The notes: generated by a model not told the origin, from the letters alone. DNA of 64,000 bases from Eopsaltria australis (GCA_034509425.1 JAVTVJ010000132.1:4485470-4549469), one strand, 5' to 3'. Shown: positions 11,833 through 26,814, numbered from the stretch's first letter. Translations and numbers: made by a program.

Positions 11833-14800
11833 GTAAAAGGAAATTGTAAGGGTTCTGGGTTGTTTACAATCCTGATGGATACTATTGTGCTCTGATGCTC
11901 TGTGTGAGGACTGAAATAATTTCAGAAATGGGAACTGGAACCCAGAACGGGAATAACTCCTCACTGGCGAGATAAGTAGGGCCACAATGAGAATTTGACA
12001 ATATATTGGCATTCAATTGTCCTTCCAACTGAAGAGCATGTAAAAATACGATGTAGTCTGTAAGTTAATCGCATTTTGAAAGGACCGATAACAAGTTTTC
12101 AATGGCTTCTTCTTTGAAATTGAAAGAATAAATTGTAGTTTCATATGAAATTGTTTAATTTTTCTTAAATGTACCAAAATAGTTTAACATTTCTTAATGT
12201 GTTCTATACATTCTACCTGCAGTTAGTGATTTTACACAGTGACTGAAATATGAGAATATAGGCATAAGAGCTGCAGTTACTTTCTCACTTTTGCAAAGCC
12301 AAAATAACTTTAGCAATTGAAGTAAAAAGGATTATGAATGTAATAAATCAGAACATTGATACTGGTTACACTAAATACAATTGGAAGCAAATTATTTTGT
12401 CATAATTTTCAATATATCAAAATTGTTTGGTTTCTATTTTGACATTTTCTGTTTATGTTTCATTAGTCAGCAAAGCCAAGTACAGGAACCTTCCAGTAGA
12501 CATCAAGAAAAATCCATTAAAAATACAAAAATAGCAGTTGAAAAATGAAAACCAGACTTTTATGGAAAAAAGTAACCCAAGATAACAAATAGGTGATGAC
12601 TTAAGGCAATATAAGTAAATTCTGAGATGAAGTACTGTGGGATTAATATTATTCAGTGTTTTGTTTGTCAGAAATACTCTACATCTTATACAAATACTCA
12701 ATTATTTGGGATGACAGAATAAGGTACAACTGTGAATTTTCTTTAGGATGTTAACTGCAGTTTAATGAACCTGTACAAGAAATATTGTTTAAATACATGG
12801 GTATTCTCTTCTAATGTTAAGCTTTTAATATAGAATTTTTTTTCTGTATATGCTGCACAGCTGGATCTCTACAGATCTCAGAAAAAAATATATAACCTCC
12901 ATTCTGCAGATATACCTTAATGAAGAGACTACACCCACCACCTAGTGCCATGGTGAACTCCAAATATCAGAAATATCTGATGTTATAAGAAGGTAAAGAA
13001 CATAAACTTTGTTTTTCATGAATACCTTTAAAAATAGTTTTGCCATTCTTAATTTTCCTAAATTTCTATTTATCTAGCAGTACTGTGTGGGGTTGACACT
13101 GGCAGGGTTGGAATGTGTTGTGCTGAATTTTTGTGCCATGATGAATGGATGTATACACATTTTTAATAGAACCTTGAGCCCTGTCAGTAAAAATAGCTGG
13201 GCTTATTCTATCTATCCTGGCAAATCAGAAATTATATTGTGATCATTAAGAGCATATAATTTTCCTCAATAAAAACTTTAAGAAACAGGAACATGCATAG
13301 TTTAAAAAGCCAATAGAGAAGACCACGTATGAAAAATTATGATTGGATCTACTGTTAGCTCATGATCATTTTGTTGTCATTAAATCATTAATTAGTTAAA
13401 TTGATTTACTGTATTAATTTTTTATATTTATTTTAATTAATAGGGATTTTATATATGCATGGATACTTTAACATCTTAGGCATTTTTATAATAGTTACAA
13501 TAAAGAAACAGCTGTTTTACAATTTTATTGCACTATTTCCATGTTGTTTAAAGCATCTAAAACCTAACTATTTTATTTTATATTAAAGATCTCTTTAGTG
13601 TTACTATATTAGATAAGCTGCCCAAACATATAAGTCAGAGTAGTAGATACTTTAAAAATAGGTGGGAAAAATGGAAAATGTACAAATCAGGATACAGCAG
13701 TATTTTATCTTTATTTATATTTGGAAGGGACTGAGATAAAAGATGACTTTTATGTTTCTCTTTTTTTACAAAAACATCTAATTAAATAGGCTACTGTCTT
13801 TCAGTTTCAGCCCAGATAAGAGAGATTGCTGAAGGGCAATGAACTGACTTCATCTCTGAAATCTCTCACTCCATTCATCTGTCAGGTCAAACCTGTTTTG
13901 ACAGTGAAATCTTTATTTTTGTATTTTAAAGGGGACTCAAAGCTTGTGAAAGGTGCCAGACTGACAGTACAGAAAGGTGAAGTCATCTGTTTATTCACGG
14001 AAGAGATACTGCTCATCAAGTAACATCAGCTCTTAAGATTTTACTAGAAAGTTCACACAGGCTTTACAATTGCTTCATAATTGATTTTGCAGGTCTTATT
14101 TTAAAAAAACACAGAAAAGCTCAGAAGATAGTTGCCTGCTACAACTAACAACAGCACCATGTTTGACAGCTTTTATAGCCTAGTTTTCTACTTCAGTCTT
14201 TTCTGTATATGAAGCTGTTTTCAACCTGTTTACATCTTCTGTTTGACTGCCCATGGTGTAAGGTCAATTGAGATTCTGTGCTGCCATTTTACATACATCC
14301 AGTTTGCCACTGGTTCTTTCTGAGATGATCTTTAACACAGTAACTTATTGTGAGATGTCTGCAAAGCTGGACAGCAGTGTATCACACTTGATGGCAAAGT
14401 AGGTAAAGATGGAACATAAAAAGAGAGGAAGAATAAGAAAGAAGGAAAGTATAGCAAGCTCATCATTCAGTAAAGTATGGGTTAGGCAGATGCAGAATAT
14501 AGAATTGGAAATAGAGCTGGAGACATTGGAGAATTCAGAAATAGAAACAAAGATACTAGATAAAAAAATAAAAACCATAAAATTAAGAATGCTAAATATG
14601 AATATGAGGGCAAAATAAACATTTATGTAAAATTGTGCTCATTTTTAGAGTATACTTCTTATATACAATTATGATGCTCATTTTTCTTTATTGCAGCCAT
14701 GGGGCTATATCAATATTTTTCTTTGCTTAGAGAACCAATATGCATAAGATCAATCTTTCAGAAAAGCTTTTTTGCATTGCTAGAGTGTTACATCTTTACT

Positions 14801-17800
14801 TTTAATGATATTTTTCTTGGAATGTATTAATGTATTGAGTAGTTTCCAAATATATATTTTATTAATTTAATGAATAAAATTCTTGTATTTTTCTCTAAGT
14901 ATTGCAGCATTCTTCTCAAACAAAGCCTTTTAGTTAATTTTTATTTCTTTGCCTCTTATCCTTTTTTACTCAATGTGTTTGATGAACATTTGTGTGCAAA
15001 CCCTTTTTATCAAATCAAACACATTTGCATTTGACTTTGAAAAGTAAAAATCCTGTGTTTTCATAGATAAGAGTTTATTACTCTATTCGAAGGGAAATTA
15101 AACATTTGGAGTGGATCAAAGACTACTGGTTATTGTCCTCTGTTAGTCAAAATGCAGCTGCAATGACTGTATGTTAAAAGATATGAACTGAATATGGCCC
15201 AGCATATTTAGCCTACATGTCAGAAGTGGAGCAAGAGAGAACAACTGATTTTGTTAAAATCCTAAAAGGATGCAGAAAATGTGTTATCTGTGTTTTCATT
15301 GGTGAAAATGCTTGTTTGAATTCATTTAAATTTTAAAAAGATCAAAAACTACATTACAATGCTTTGCTTCTTTAAAATAAGTATTTTCTCAATAATCTTA
15401 TAAGATAAACGTTAGTCTTTAATGGGATAAGGTTATAATGGTTTTAGTATTGTAATTGTGATACTTTTGTTCCCTATGCTTGTTCTAATTCACTTTCATA
15501 CACCAACAGTAATTTTGATTTGGCTAAATTATTTATAAGAGCTGAATGTCTTTGTGAATATGAAATTAGCATAATTCATTATTTTACTACTTTAAGCCAG
15601 ATCCTCCAGCTCTTATTTAAGTAAAAACCTTGTTGAAGTGTCTACCTATGCCTGAAGCAGAGTTTTGACTTGAATAAGGCCTTCAGATCAGACCTTTTGT
15701 TTAATAATACATAAGTAAATAATATTTTGTGGATATTTTTATTCATAAGTCAAAGAATTAGTATTTAATTTGTGTATTACCACTGAATATAATTTAAAAT
15801 TAAGGGAAAAAAAGCTAAGATTAATTTATTGATAAAGGTTAGAATGAAACTAGAGTTAGGAAAGGTTTAATGACTAGTATACAAATTCTGCATGGATGAG
15901 CTACATTGGTTTTTATGTATGTAAGTTCCACCTGAGAATGTGCAAGTAGAAATTACAGCACAGACTAGCAGTACTGTGGCTGATGTTAGATTTCCTTGGT
16001 TTTTAAATGTGTTTGCCTACTTTAAATGCAAGCTGGATTTGTCATGCCAAACATGAAGCATTTTGCATTTTACTCTGAACATGAAACCATTTAATGTAGG
16101 TTTTGATTAAGAGGTATAATAGTGACTTGCATGAGGTTTTTTGCTTAGTTCTGACGTGGCTGAAATTTCAATGAACCGTTTATCTAGGATATTGGTATGG
16201 TTCAATGATGATGGGAGTCCTGTAGGATTCAGTAATCAATTTTTTGTCATTATTACAGTAGTAACTCATGAAATTCCAACATCATTAAATCAGTTTCAAC
16301 TGAAAATTTAAATTCATTTGACTTAACTAGTGTGTACAAAAAATACTCCTTTTTCCTTTTGCAATCAAAAGTGAAAATGCAATGCAGTCACACAGATTTT
16401 CTTGTGAATTCTTATGGAAGCAATTGAAATAAGTCTGTTTATGATGTCTTTTTATCAGAATATATTTATTTTCATTCTACATTAAATAGTAATTTTTCTT
16501 TTACAAACTTGGCTTAGAAGTGACTCATTGCCTAACAGTGTTGGAAAAGAAAAGACACCTCTTAGGGGTCATGCGATGAATTCCCTGGCAGAAAATTTGG
16601 CTTCACCAAGAACAGTGTGTGCTTTATAATTGACTTTAGTAAGTTTAATAAAATTGTACCACATATATGTTTTATGAGATGAAGGTTAATCTGAAAAACA
16701 CAGCTGCTGCATCAGAATTTCTCTGTCATTAATCATTTGTCTGTGTGTTACTTATGCTTAAAAGAATGCCTACACTGATTCTATGTACACTTAAGTCAAT
16801 GAACTAAGGAAAAGATTCAGGTCTAATTTTAAAGACATCACTGTCACTGTTTTGATTATGTGAACATGAATATACCTGCAACAAATGTATGTTGAGAGTG
16901 AAACCTGGGAAGAGCTAGTACCACCTGATGCTGAGGCAATTTAATAGTTTACAATGATTTTAAAAATATTAGGATTCACAAAGATTTTTGACCATAACTA
17001 TAGGATGTAGTTTTTAAGCATGGGGTTGCTCAGTCACATTTGTAATCTCAGCACAGTCACTTCAGCTTCGTGTAGAATGCATGTAGAAAATAGGGAATCT
17101 CAGACTGTGATTCATAAATTCTAGGTGTGTCATCTACACTGATAAGGGCAAGATGGATGTTACAAGTCCTAGCCCCTTGTATGAATGGATTTAACCTCAG
17201 GCTTTATTACACTATCCAAAGACACTGAGTTGTGGGAGCTGGTCATGAGTCTCTTCCATTTGCTTTTAACTGAAATTATGTTCTCATTGCATGATTAAGT
17301 AAATGTCCACTGTAGCAGGAAATACAACATAATGGTCCCTCAGACTGGGAGCTGACTACTGGAAACCAAGACAATCATCTTTTTGATGTCTCTTTCGCTG
17401 TAAACCACCATGCCTACCACTATTGCTACAAGATGAACTTGCTGGGATGGCATTTTCTGCCATGAGAAAAGACAAAGCCACTCATGCTGTCTCCTTGTAC
17501 TTAGAAGATAGATTCCAACAAAACTTGAGTCTTGATCTCAAACTTAAATCCAAAGATAGAATTTGCCACTCTGTATTTGCATGGTATAAATGTGCATATT
17601 CATGCACAAATGCAGATATAACCACACATATTTATAGCAAAAACTTCAGATATGATTCAGCAGATCCAGACATACATTACTGGCACTTCAGTTGGTGTAT
17701 TTCTGTAACTCTTAGAAAGAGTAGGAATGGCATAGAAATAATTAAAACCCTTTAAAAAATGTATGAGTTACTTGAAAGAATTTGCAATTGCAGCAGTGGC

Positions 17801-19004
17801 ATATGTGAAAGTAAATATTATTTATTCATGCATTTTCAATGGGTAAAATTCCAAGTGAAACCAATGTTGAAAATGCTGATAATGGGATTTCAATCAAATA
17901 TTCAGTGGATTAACTGCTATACACTTTTTGGCATAGGTTGAAGGGGATACTCTGTCTCTGAGGATATTCAGGAAAAGTTTTAATTAAAAACACAGCTACT
18001 GTTTTCTGAACAGAAAAATTCTGGGCAGAAGGATAAAAGAAGTACTGCAAATTTGGGGTAAGTAAATGCATATTTAAATGTAAGCATAAGTTCATCTAAA
18101 AAAAATAGTACAGAAAGTGTTATTACATACCTAGCATAAGTAAACCTGGACTATTGTTACGAGCATAAACTCAGCAAGTAATACCTTTGGGATACAGTTC
18201 TTCCTTACTTTGTAGGCCCTGTATGGGGGTACTGACATATTTGGAATTTTAAAGCTCCCAACCCGTGCATCAGTGAAGCCTGGAAGAAATGCCTCTAGAA
18301 AGATTTTGAAAATTGCATATGATGATAAATACAATGTCATACTTGTGAACAGTAATATGCGGGACAATAAGTAGGATTACTGGTAATACTTTATGTGAAA
18401 AATTGAGAAAATGTATGAGAAAATGTAGTGTGACTAAAAACCACACTTTTCTAGTGGAGAGTGAGTTTCAATTGACCTTTTTTTTTTCAATCAGGAATTG
18501 GGTCATTTTGGATTCAAATGCTTTTATATCCCCGTTAATTTTTCCAATAATTTGATTTTCCATTTACAATTAGAACATAAATTGAATTAAAAATACTGAA
18601 ATTATTATTGAGACAAAAGTTCTTTTCCTAGTTATATCTAGAAATCAGAAGCTAAAATGTTAAGAAACTGCTGTATTTTTAGATTGACTTTGAAGATATG
18701 ATATCCTTTAATTCTGTTTTGACCATCACTGTCTGAACTCAGGGACAGATTTTCTCATTTTACCTTATATAAGGAAAATTATGTTGGTGGGAAGAGGTCC
18801 TTAGTGAGAGTTTCTGTTGATGATTTATGAGTAATAATCAAATGTGGGCCATTTTTATAGTTGCATTACCTCTGCATTACCAATTAAAATGAAGATATAA
18901 TATATTCTTACTTTTAGCAGGTAATAAGCAAACATGACCTGGTAAAATAGGGAACTCTATTGATCAAGACTATGGTAGGTCAGCTTTGCTAGTATATGTC
19001 AGAT
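11833..19004. other. No recognised gene; long unique AT-rich interval
   Basis: Seven kilobases hold no recognised repeat or gene. Frames such as 12453-12701, 13826-14023, 17423-17755 and 18131-18367 lack domains and plausible splice context. A purine-rich tract at 14405-14620 is listed separately. Confidence 0.5.
14405..14620. repeat. Purine-rich low-complexity tract
   Basis: About 200 bp are strongly A/G-biased on the plus strand, with repeated AGAAAG, GGAAA and GGAGA words. They give open frames on both strands (14409-14618 plus, lysine/glutamate-rich; 14345-14578 minus, serine/phenylalanine-rich). These frames reflect composition and are not called as genes. Confidence 0.5.
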
Positions 19005-20300
19005 CAATTTCCAACAAGGCTTTCCATGTTTTTTAGTATGAGGTTGAGGAACACACCATTCCTTGTGGGAACCTCCACTATCCATGTCAGGGAGTTGCCA
19101 TCAGTGCTTTCCAGAATCTTCCTGGGCTGTTTGTGCTTCACTGTGCTGCTTCTCCAGCAATGTTGGGGTGGTTGAAGTCCCCAGGAGAACCAGGGCCTGT
19201 GACTGTGGAGCTGCTCCCAACTGCCTGTACAAGGCATCATCCACTCCCTCCTCCCAACCAGGAGCCGTCAGCAAACACCCACAACAGCATCACCCTTGCT
19301 ACTCTGCCCTTTTATCCTGCTCTGCCCTTTTATCCTGACACATAAGCTCTCAATTTGCTCATCATCCACCCCAAGACAAAGCCTAACACACTAAGTGTTG
19401 TCTCACATGGAGGGAAACTCCACCACCGTGCTTTCCCAGTCTGTCTTTCCCAAACATCTTGCAGCTGTTCATGACAACATCCCAGTCACATGAGCTGTCC
19501 CACGAGGTCTCTGTAATTGCACTGAGATCTGCACATCTGTGTGAGTGTATGACTGCACACAGATCTCTAGTTCCTCCTGCTTATTCCCCATACTGTGTGC
19601 ATTCATGTAGAAGGGCTTTATAGAAGTACTTGATTGTGTCAATATCCCAGTGAGGGTACAAAGGGATGCCCTACAGTCCATTCTTGTTGTTATGCTTCTG
19701 GGTACTTTTGCTTGCTGGAGATGTCGCCTCTTTAAGCCTCATTTTGCTACTTGGGTGGTTGCAATAGCTCTCCTCTTCCCACACCTCATGTCTGTCAAGC
19801 CTGGCTATGTCCATCTCCCCCTTCAAATCTAGTTAAAACTCTCTCAATGAGCCCTGCTAAGTCTCCAGCTAAGATTGTTTTTTCCCTTTGAGACACAGGA
19901 ACCCTGTGTGTTGTCATCAGGCTCAGTGTCATATGCAGAGACCCATGATCAAACCCCCCAAGTTCCGGTCTCAAAGCCAGATTTTAATCTGCATGATTTT
20001 CCTATTTCTTGCCTCGTCATTCCTGCAACAGCAGGACAGAAGAGAACACATTTTGTGTTCCAATTCCCAAGGTTCTGATGTCCCTCTTGGTTGTCTGCAG
20101 CCTTCTTAGGGCTTCATCAGTACCCACTGGGAAAACCAGTAGCGGGTGATAATGACTGGACTGTACTAGGCTGGGACATTTCTTCTGTATTCGGGGCATG
20201 CAGGTGCCACACTCCTGGAAGCTCACTGCAGTCTGTGCTACCAAATCTACTAGAGTGATCTTTTAGGAACAGGGTAAAAGTTACCAAAGGACCAGACACC
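19005..20300 (-). mobile_element. CR1 LINE 5'-half fragment: ORF1 esterase and ORF2 endonuclease remnants
   Basis: This is a CR1 piece in minus orientation that lacks the reverse transcriptase and 3' UTR. About 20250-20010 carries the second half of the ORF1 SGNH/GDSL-type esterase domain (peptide HYHPLLVFPVGTDEALRRL followed by KRDIRTLG and VFSSVLL). The nucleophile block that should precede it is too decayed to recognise. About 19640-19005 carries the AP-endonuclease domain of ORF2: its N-terminus reads MNAHSMGNKQEELEICVQS. The metal/phosphate-site segment 'GDFNHP' survives only as FNHPNI in a shifted frame. The C-terminal part reads KQPRKILESTDGNSLTW followed by VPTRNGVFLNLILKN. Frameshifts and stops make it dead. 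The match ends abruptly near 19005. Retaining the 5' half without the 3' end is unusual for CR1 and points to a later deletion or rearrangement. Confidence 0.88.
19302..19337. repeat. 18-bp perfect tandem duplication inside the CR1 endonuclease region
   Basis: The unit CTCTGCCCTTTTATCCTG occurs twice head to tail (19302-19319 and 19320-19337). It adds 18 bp within the CR1 endonuclease remnant. It is probably a replication-slippage event after insertion. Confidence 0.9.
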
Positions 20301-23300
20301 AGGTTTGATTTTTCAGGACATTGAAACTCAAATTGTTTTTATTGTGATCTTTAACTGCAAACTGAATAGTTGGCATCTACTTATCATCCAGGGGCCAAAA
20401 GTTAACCGTAGCAGTTTGGCATATAACACTTGCTCCATTTGCTCAAGTGATTTTAACTCCTTGTCATCCAGGTCATACACTCAGATTCTCAGCATCCTGC
20501 TGCATTAGTACTGGACATTGTCCTCCCTTATCTATTAAAATGTTATTAATTGCTGATGAGAACCAACTGAGATCTGAATATATGGGCCATTAGCATGTAT
20601 GCATTGATAGGATTCCACTTGATGGACTTCAATCTTGCCTGGCTTGTGGCCATAATGCTCTTGCACATCAGCCACCTGAATCAGATCAACTGGGGTCATT
20701 TTTTGTTTGTGATTCCCTGTTCCACCTCAAGGTTTTGTAGTGGATCTGGTACCATGTGCCAGGGAATTTGAAAGAAATAAGGAATAGGTTTCCCCTAGTT
20801 CATTATCACAGGGGTTACCTCCTGTATTTCTATGCTTTTCTTCAAGGAATATTAATAGTTTTCTAATCTGTACAATGCTCTGTGGATTGGTTCTTTCTAC
20901 TTTTTCTTCCCATTACAAGAATAGTGACAGATACAGTTTAGTATAGAGTGAACCTGTGGAAGTCTGTACAAAATAAAACACTTATGGTTAGTAAGAAAAG
21001 CCATATATATGTTCTGAAGAAACATTTTAAGCTCTAGAAAGTAAAAAAAAAAATCTAAAATATTTTTGGTAAAACACTGGAGACATGTACTATCAAGAAG
21101 CTGGACTACATTTTTCTCTTACCTCCACTGACGTAGTTTGCTTCCTGTTAATAACTTGCACCCCTGCAAACAGATTTTCATCTTCATTCATTGCATGTAC
21201 AATATCACCTGGGGAGAACTTGTCTCATGACCATGTTGCTCAACTATCAGAATACATTTTCAGACAAACCAAGCAAATGAAGTGCACCTGCTTGATGTTC
21301 TGACTCTAATGAACAGATTGCAAACTGTATCTGAAAGAACAGTGTTAACAAACTACCACCTGCTAAAACATTACTGTAAGAAAAACTACATTGGATAATT
21401 CAGTTCAATTATGAATCTGATTAATTTCATCCACACAGGTGCACTCAGTCTAAATCAGTACAAGAAGAACACTGGTGAACACTGGCCCTTTTGATAACCA
21501 AATTGTTCTACTTTCTGGGTTTACTTTTCTAATGTAAAGATTAGTCAACGTTAAGTAAGCTGAACAATCAAGAAACATATTTTATGTATATTTCTTGAGC
21601 CATGCATTTTTTAAATAAAATATGTTCATAACTAAAAAAATAATTTTATATAACAAAAAAAATCAAAGTGTATCTGTATATAAAAGTGAATTTCTAGTTA
21701 TCTTTAATACAAAGACAAAAGTTCAGTAAAACCTTGAATAAATTCTTATTTCATTGCTATTAATATTATGGGTTATGGGACTTTAAAAGAGGTCAAAAAT
21801 AGTTCTAGCATAAACAGTACATGTCTTTCATGTCTGTTGAAACACCTTCTTGTAGGGTTTGCTGCTTAACCATCCCAGGGGCTTGGAGTGAACAGCCTGT
21901 AGTACCTTGAGCCATAGTGCCTATGCCCTTTTTGAAGTACAGATGTACCTCAAGACTCTGGTTCAGGCTGCTACATATTAATGTAATTAGTCAAAGTCGT
22001 TGCACTGTAATTTTCATTATTTTCATGTAAGGAAGTAACACAATGGGTGGAATAACTTGCAGCCTGATTAAATGATATAGAGAAAGAGAAGTGTTTTAGT
22101 TTATACTTCTTCACTTTATGTCTCCTTTCATAGAGAAATGTGTAGCACCATATGTTCAATTTAAGTTCTGGTACAGAAGTAGTAGATTTTATTCAAATCC
22201 ATTAAAAACATAAAACAAAGAATACATTTGGAATTTTGTACATGAGTGCTTCTATCTGTTATTTTTTAATACAATAATAGTAAGTGCAGACAGGTCAACA
22301 GGGACCTTTATTCCTCTTTACATTTGCAGATGAGTATTTTTGAAAACATATTCAATACTCAGTTCTAAGATCACAGGTAGTGGGTTGATAATTCAAAGTG
22401 TTGAGGGTTTTAAAATTACAGCTGGAAACAAGTTTGTATTGTCTGTTCTAGGAAGGGTTGGATGCTGTATTTCTTGGTCACAATATTTGTATTAGACATA
22501 CCCCTAAATGCAGCAAGGCTTATACAAGCAGAAGTCCATGGTGATTTTTTTCAGGTACAGTTCATACTGATTTCACAAATTAAGTAAGTTAATAGAAATA
22601 TAGGGTATTTTGCTGATTTAAATTACACTAAAACTCCTTTCAGTATTAAAAAATAGCTAAAAGTCATATTTTCATATGATTTTTCATACTGATAAAAATA
22701 TCTTATTTAGACCCCATCAAAAATGTCATTTGCTTCGAATGCCCTTTCAGATTTAATATAGGTTATCTTCCTAATTGTTGATAATTATTTAAATAAGTCA
22801 GGTAGGTATTTGGATTCTACAGATATTGAAAAAATAGCTAAGAGATCAGTGAAGCTCATGAAAGGACTAATTACATTGACATTTCCATTGACTTTTTTTT
22901 ATTTTGAAAGTCTGAGTTAGCTCTGATGCTATTTAAATACTATCTAATTTTATAGCCACTTCCGTGGTGCAGAAAAACCCAATTGAAGTAAAAGAAATGG
23001 TATTATTCCTTTTTTCTTCTTTCTTTTTGTTACATGGCTGAAATGTACTGCACTTCTACTTTCATTACCACTTATTTCCGGATAGAGTAAGACTAATATC
23101 AGAAATGTACATTTACTATACTGCAACGTAGCTCTGAAGTATGATGGGTACAAAAGAAATGATTTAAGTCTTTTCCAAGAGGTTTTGTTGCACAGAGAAA
23201 GCAGCAGTAGCCTGGGATACCAAGACTGATTAATAATTCCAAATCTGTGTTAAGGAATTGGGCAACTTTTTATAAGATATAATTAATAAATTATTGATCT

Positions 23301-26300
23301 TACTCAGAATATGGACTTTATCAACAGGAGTTGTTAATGAGATGAGAATCAGACACAGTGTTGCTTTTCCCAATATCAAAGTCCTTCATATGCTTTCTAT
23401 GTTCTTTTCCAAACACAAAAATCATTTGTGAAAGGTTTAATGTCGTCCAGAAAAATTATTTTTTGCATGGTGTATCTGTTATTTTCATAGCAGAAACCAT
23501 ATTTCTGTTGTGAACACCTTAGTAAAAGACATAAGGAGATAAATCTCTCATGGGATTGATTCATTTTGGCAAACTCCCAAGTGTGCTTTGTGTATAGAAG
23601 GAGCTGGCGAAGTAGCTTAGGCTAACTTTCATAAGGCCCAGTTTAGGCAGCAGTGTTACTACTTCTTCACTTCCAGAGGGTGAAACCAGGAAAGAATTTG
23701 AGCATGGAGCATTAGTCTTCTCATAACTGTGTATTACACACATTTGCTATATAATGTAGAACAGCTCCATGTTTCCATTTTAGGATATGGATTGTGATAG
23801 CTAGATACAGAATCACTTTTTATTTTGGATAGCTGCAGCAGATGATATGAATTAAATATTATACTTCATAATACTAGATGTGGCAGAACTTCATGTTTTT
23901 GATTTAATAATTTGTGATATCTGCATGCCGTTTACTTGTTGAAAGATTTTGGATGACTTTTTTTACAGTGCTTGAAAAACATTCTGAATTTATAGATTCT
24001 GAGGCTATTGTGTTTTTATCTGCAGGATGTGGCTTAAACTTCTTGACATTTCCATTGGGTATGATCCAGTTCTTTAACAGTGCTAGTGATATCTAAGAAC
24101 CTTGTTTAACAGAGCAAAACTTGTGCTTGACTCTGAGGTGCAGGAGTTGAAATAAATACATTTGAAATGAATTTCTGAATCGTACCCTGATTTATATAAG
24201 TTTCCAAGTACCTACAGTCACACCACATTACATTTATGTTGGTCTTTTAATATTTTGCATATATTCTTCGTAATTCATACTGTAGCAGTGGACACCACTT
24301 GTTCTTTTCTTATATGTGCAAAGTTATGATAAATTTTGATCTTTTAGTGTTAAAAATGATAATGAAGCAGTGAAATGAAGTACAAAATAGTGATTGATAT
24401 GAGAAATGTTATTAATTGCATTGCATTTTTGTAAATATAATGCAAATTTCCAGTGAAAATATCTCTTGTTATTTGAAATGCGTAATTCAATCTCAAATTT
24501 ATTTATACCATGAGTAAATGCTCAGATTCTGTACACAGGTGTTTTGTGCAGGTAGACCTGTAAACAGAAACCTCTTTTTTTTTGTTTTAAATTGGTTTTG
24601 TAATTTTTAATGATAGACAAGTCTAGACTGATTTTATGTCATATTTTTACACTGGGAACAAGCAACATTTAATGACTTTTATAAAATTTCTACATTTATT
24701 TATAAAGTCAAAAGCTTAAAATTTCCTTCGTAAGTAAAATTATTACTCTATTTCTTTTGAGAGATAACTTGCTGATTTTTTTTTATTTAGCTAATCCCTT
24801 CTGTGTGATTTTTCCAATATTGGGATTAACTTTATCTATGTTATCTAATCAGTGTGAGATGAGCTTATACTGTTTTACTGCTTTACTCATTCTTGGGAAT
24901 TACTATTTTTCTTACTTTCAGGCTTTTAAGAGCTTTGCCAAAGAAGACTTAAGCTAATATCTGTGAGGAAATGGAGACGTATGATACATGTATAAACACT
25001 TGCTACACAGAGGTTAATGGACAGATCTCATGGAAATAGGTTCTACATATGAGTAAAATATGTATAAGATACATGTTTGCTGCTGTTGATAAAAATCTTA
25101 CACTTTCTCCAACATGTGCTTTCAGGCTCATTCCACATTATTTCTCATGACATTCTGCTTTACTAAGTCTCCAGAGTTCAACGAAAATATTTTGTATCTT
25201 TGCAAAAATGTCATTATTACTTCTGAGTTGATACTTTCAGCATTTTTCTGTATTTCTCCATGGTATTTTTAGCTACTTAGCACAGTTCCTTTGTACATCT
25301 CATTTTTTTTAAAGTATTGGCAATTTGTGATGGGGAGTTTTATTATCATTGCATCCCTTTGCCATCATCTCCTCCTGAGTCTGAACAGGCCTGCAGTTCA
25401 ACAACACATGTACATTCTTAATTTCCATCCTTGCTAGTGACCACTTGCAAGATTTTAATGTAACCTTGCATCATGAATTGTTTCTGAGTATATTATTGCC
25501 CTTACTTCTGTGTTGTTTCAGCCAGTTATGTAACTTCATCTGGAGCAACTGAATCAAGGCTGTGATGAACCTCAAGGTGCCTGAAGACATCTCTGTTTAC
25601 ATATGTTGAAATTAATATTGGTAGGAAAGACAAACTTCTAGGAATCTGGCATTTTAGTTTGTAATCTAAATGAACTCTTCAGTGTCTTGCAGATGGTTTT
25701 TTGTTTGCTCTCTCTTACGGGGGCTACGAATATACTGATGGACTTTTCTCATCTATAAACTGTTTGCCATGAGTGAAACAATTTCTGCCTCTAAGTGGCA
25801 TAATGACTGGAGACACAGAGCTTTAGGTCTGACTCCTGCAAAGGATTTTGAACCTGTTTTTGATTAGCCTTACAGAAACTAACAGACATGTACATATGTG
25901 TATGTATTTACAGGATCAGGCCACAGTTTTCTAAAGAATCGTTTGGGACCTTGTTTTTCTGTGAGACTGTCACATGGGATGTAAGAATAGTAATTCATAT
26001 TTTATTACTGTCTTTTAATTTTTCCATTTTAGGATTTTAGTGTTGCAGATTGAGGGACTATTTGCAATGAAATACATATTTACACTACAAGGGGCTGTCT
26101 TCTACATAATCTATTAAAATAGCGCTTTGTAAAGAAGCAAGCAATAAATTATCCATCTGTCTTGCACAATTCAAAATGGAAATCCCTAATGGGTAGTTAT
26201 ATGATCTTTATTCTTTATTGGCACATGTATACATGCCTCCTATTAAGCTTTGGTGGATTTGGAAAGAAGGGATTTAATTATTTATTGGCTGCTGAATATC

Positions 26301-26814
26301 TTATTTTTACTTTACATGTTGGTGATGATTAATTCTTTTTGTAATTTTCTGATGAATTATTTCTGTTTCTGCCTAATCAGCAGGCATACTGTGAAATATA
26401 ATTGCACTTGAAGGAAAATTACAGTCTCATGAGATGAATAAGTTTGATGATTAAATTACGTAGAATAAAGCAATAACATTCACGTACCCAACCAAGATGA
26501 CATACTCATCCTTTGTTGTGCTTTGATGACCTTCATAAAAACAGAGAGCTTTTTTAGAAAAAATTCAGTGTATTTCAAGTCAGACTGTGTGAAATGAAAT
26601 TTGAAAAATCCTAAATAAGATATAATCTTACAGTAAATAAAAAATTGCACCTTTTAAAATTAGAAAATATTGGTCCTGATTTAGGTTCAGCATAATGTAA
26701 AAAGCTGAGGTCAGAAAAAACTCTTAAAATTGATCAAGACGCATATTTACTATTAAATTTAATTACTGGACTTGATCAGAAATAGGTTTACAGGCTGCTG
26801 TTCATAGCAGGAGG
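20301..26814. other. No recognised gene or repeat
   Basis: This is unique AT-rich DNA. Frames at 20305-20508, 21085-21303, 22950-23153, 23914-24096 and 24757-24957 have no recognisable domain. No CR1 or LTR signature was seen. Confidence 0.5.
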
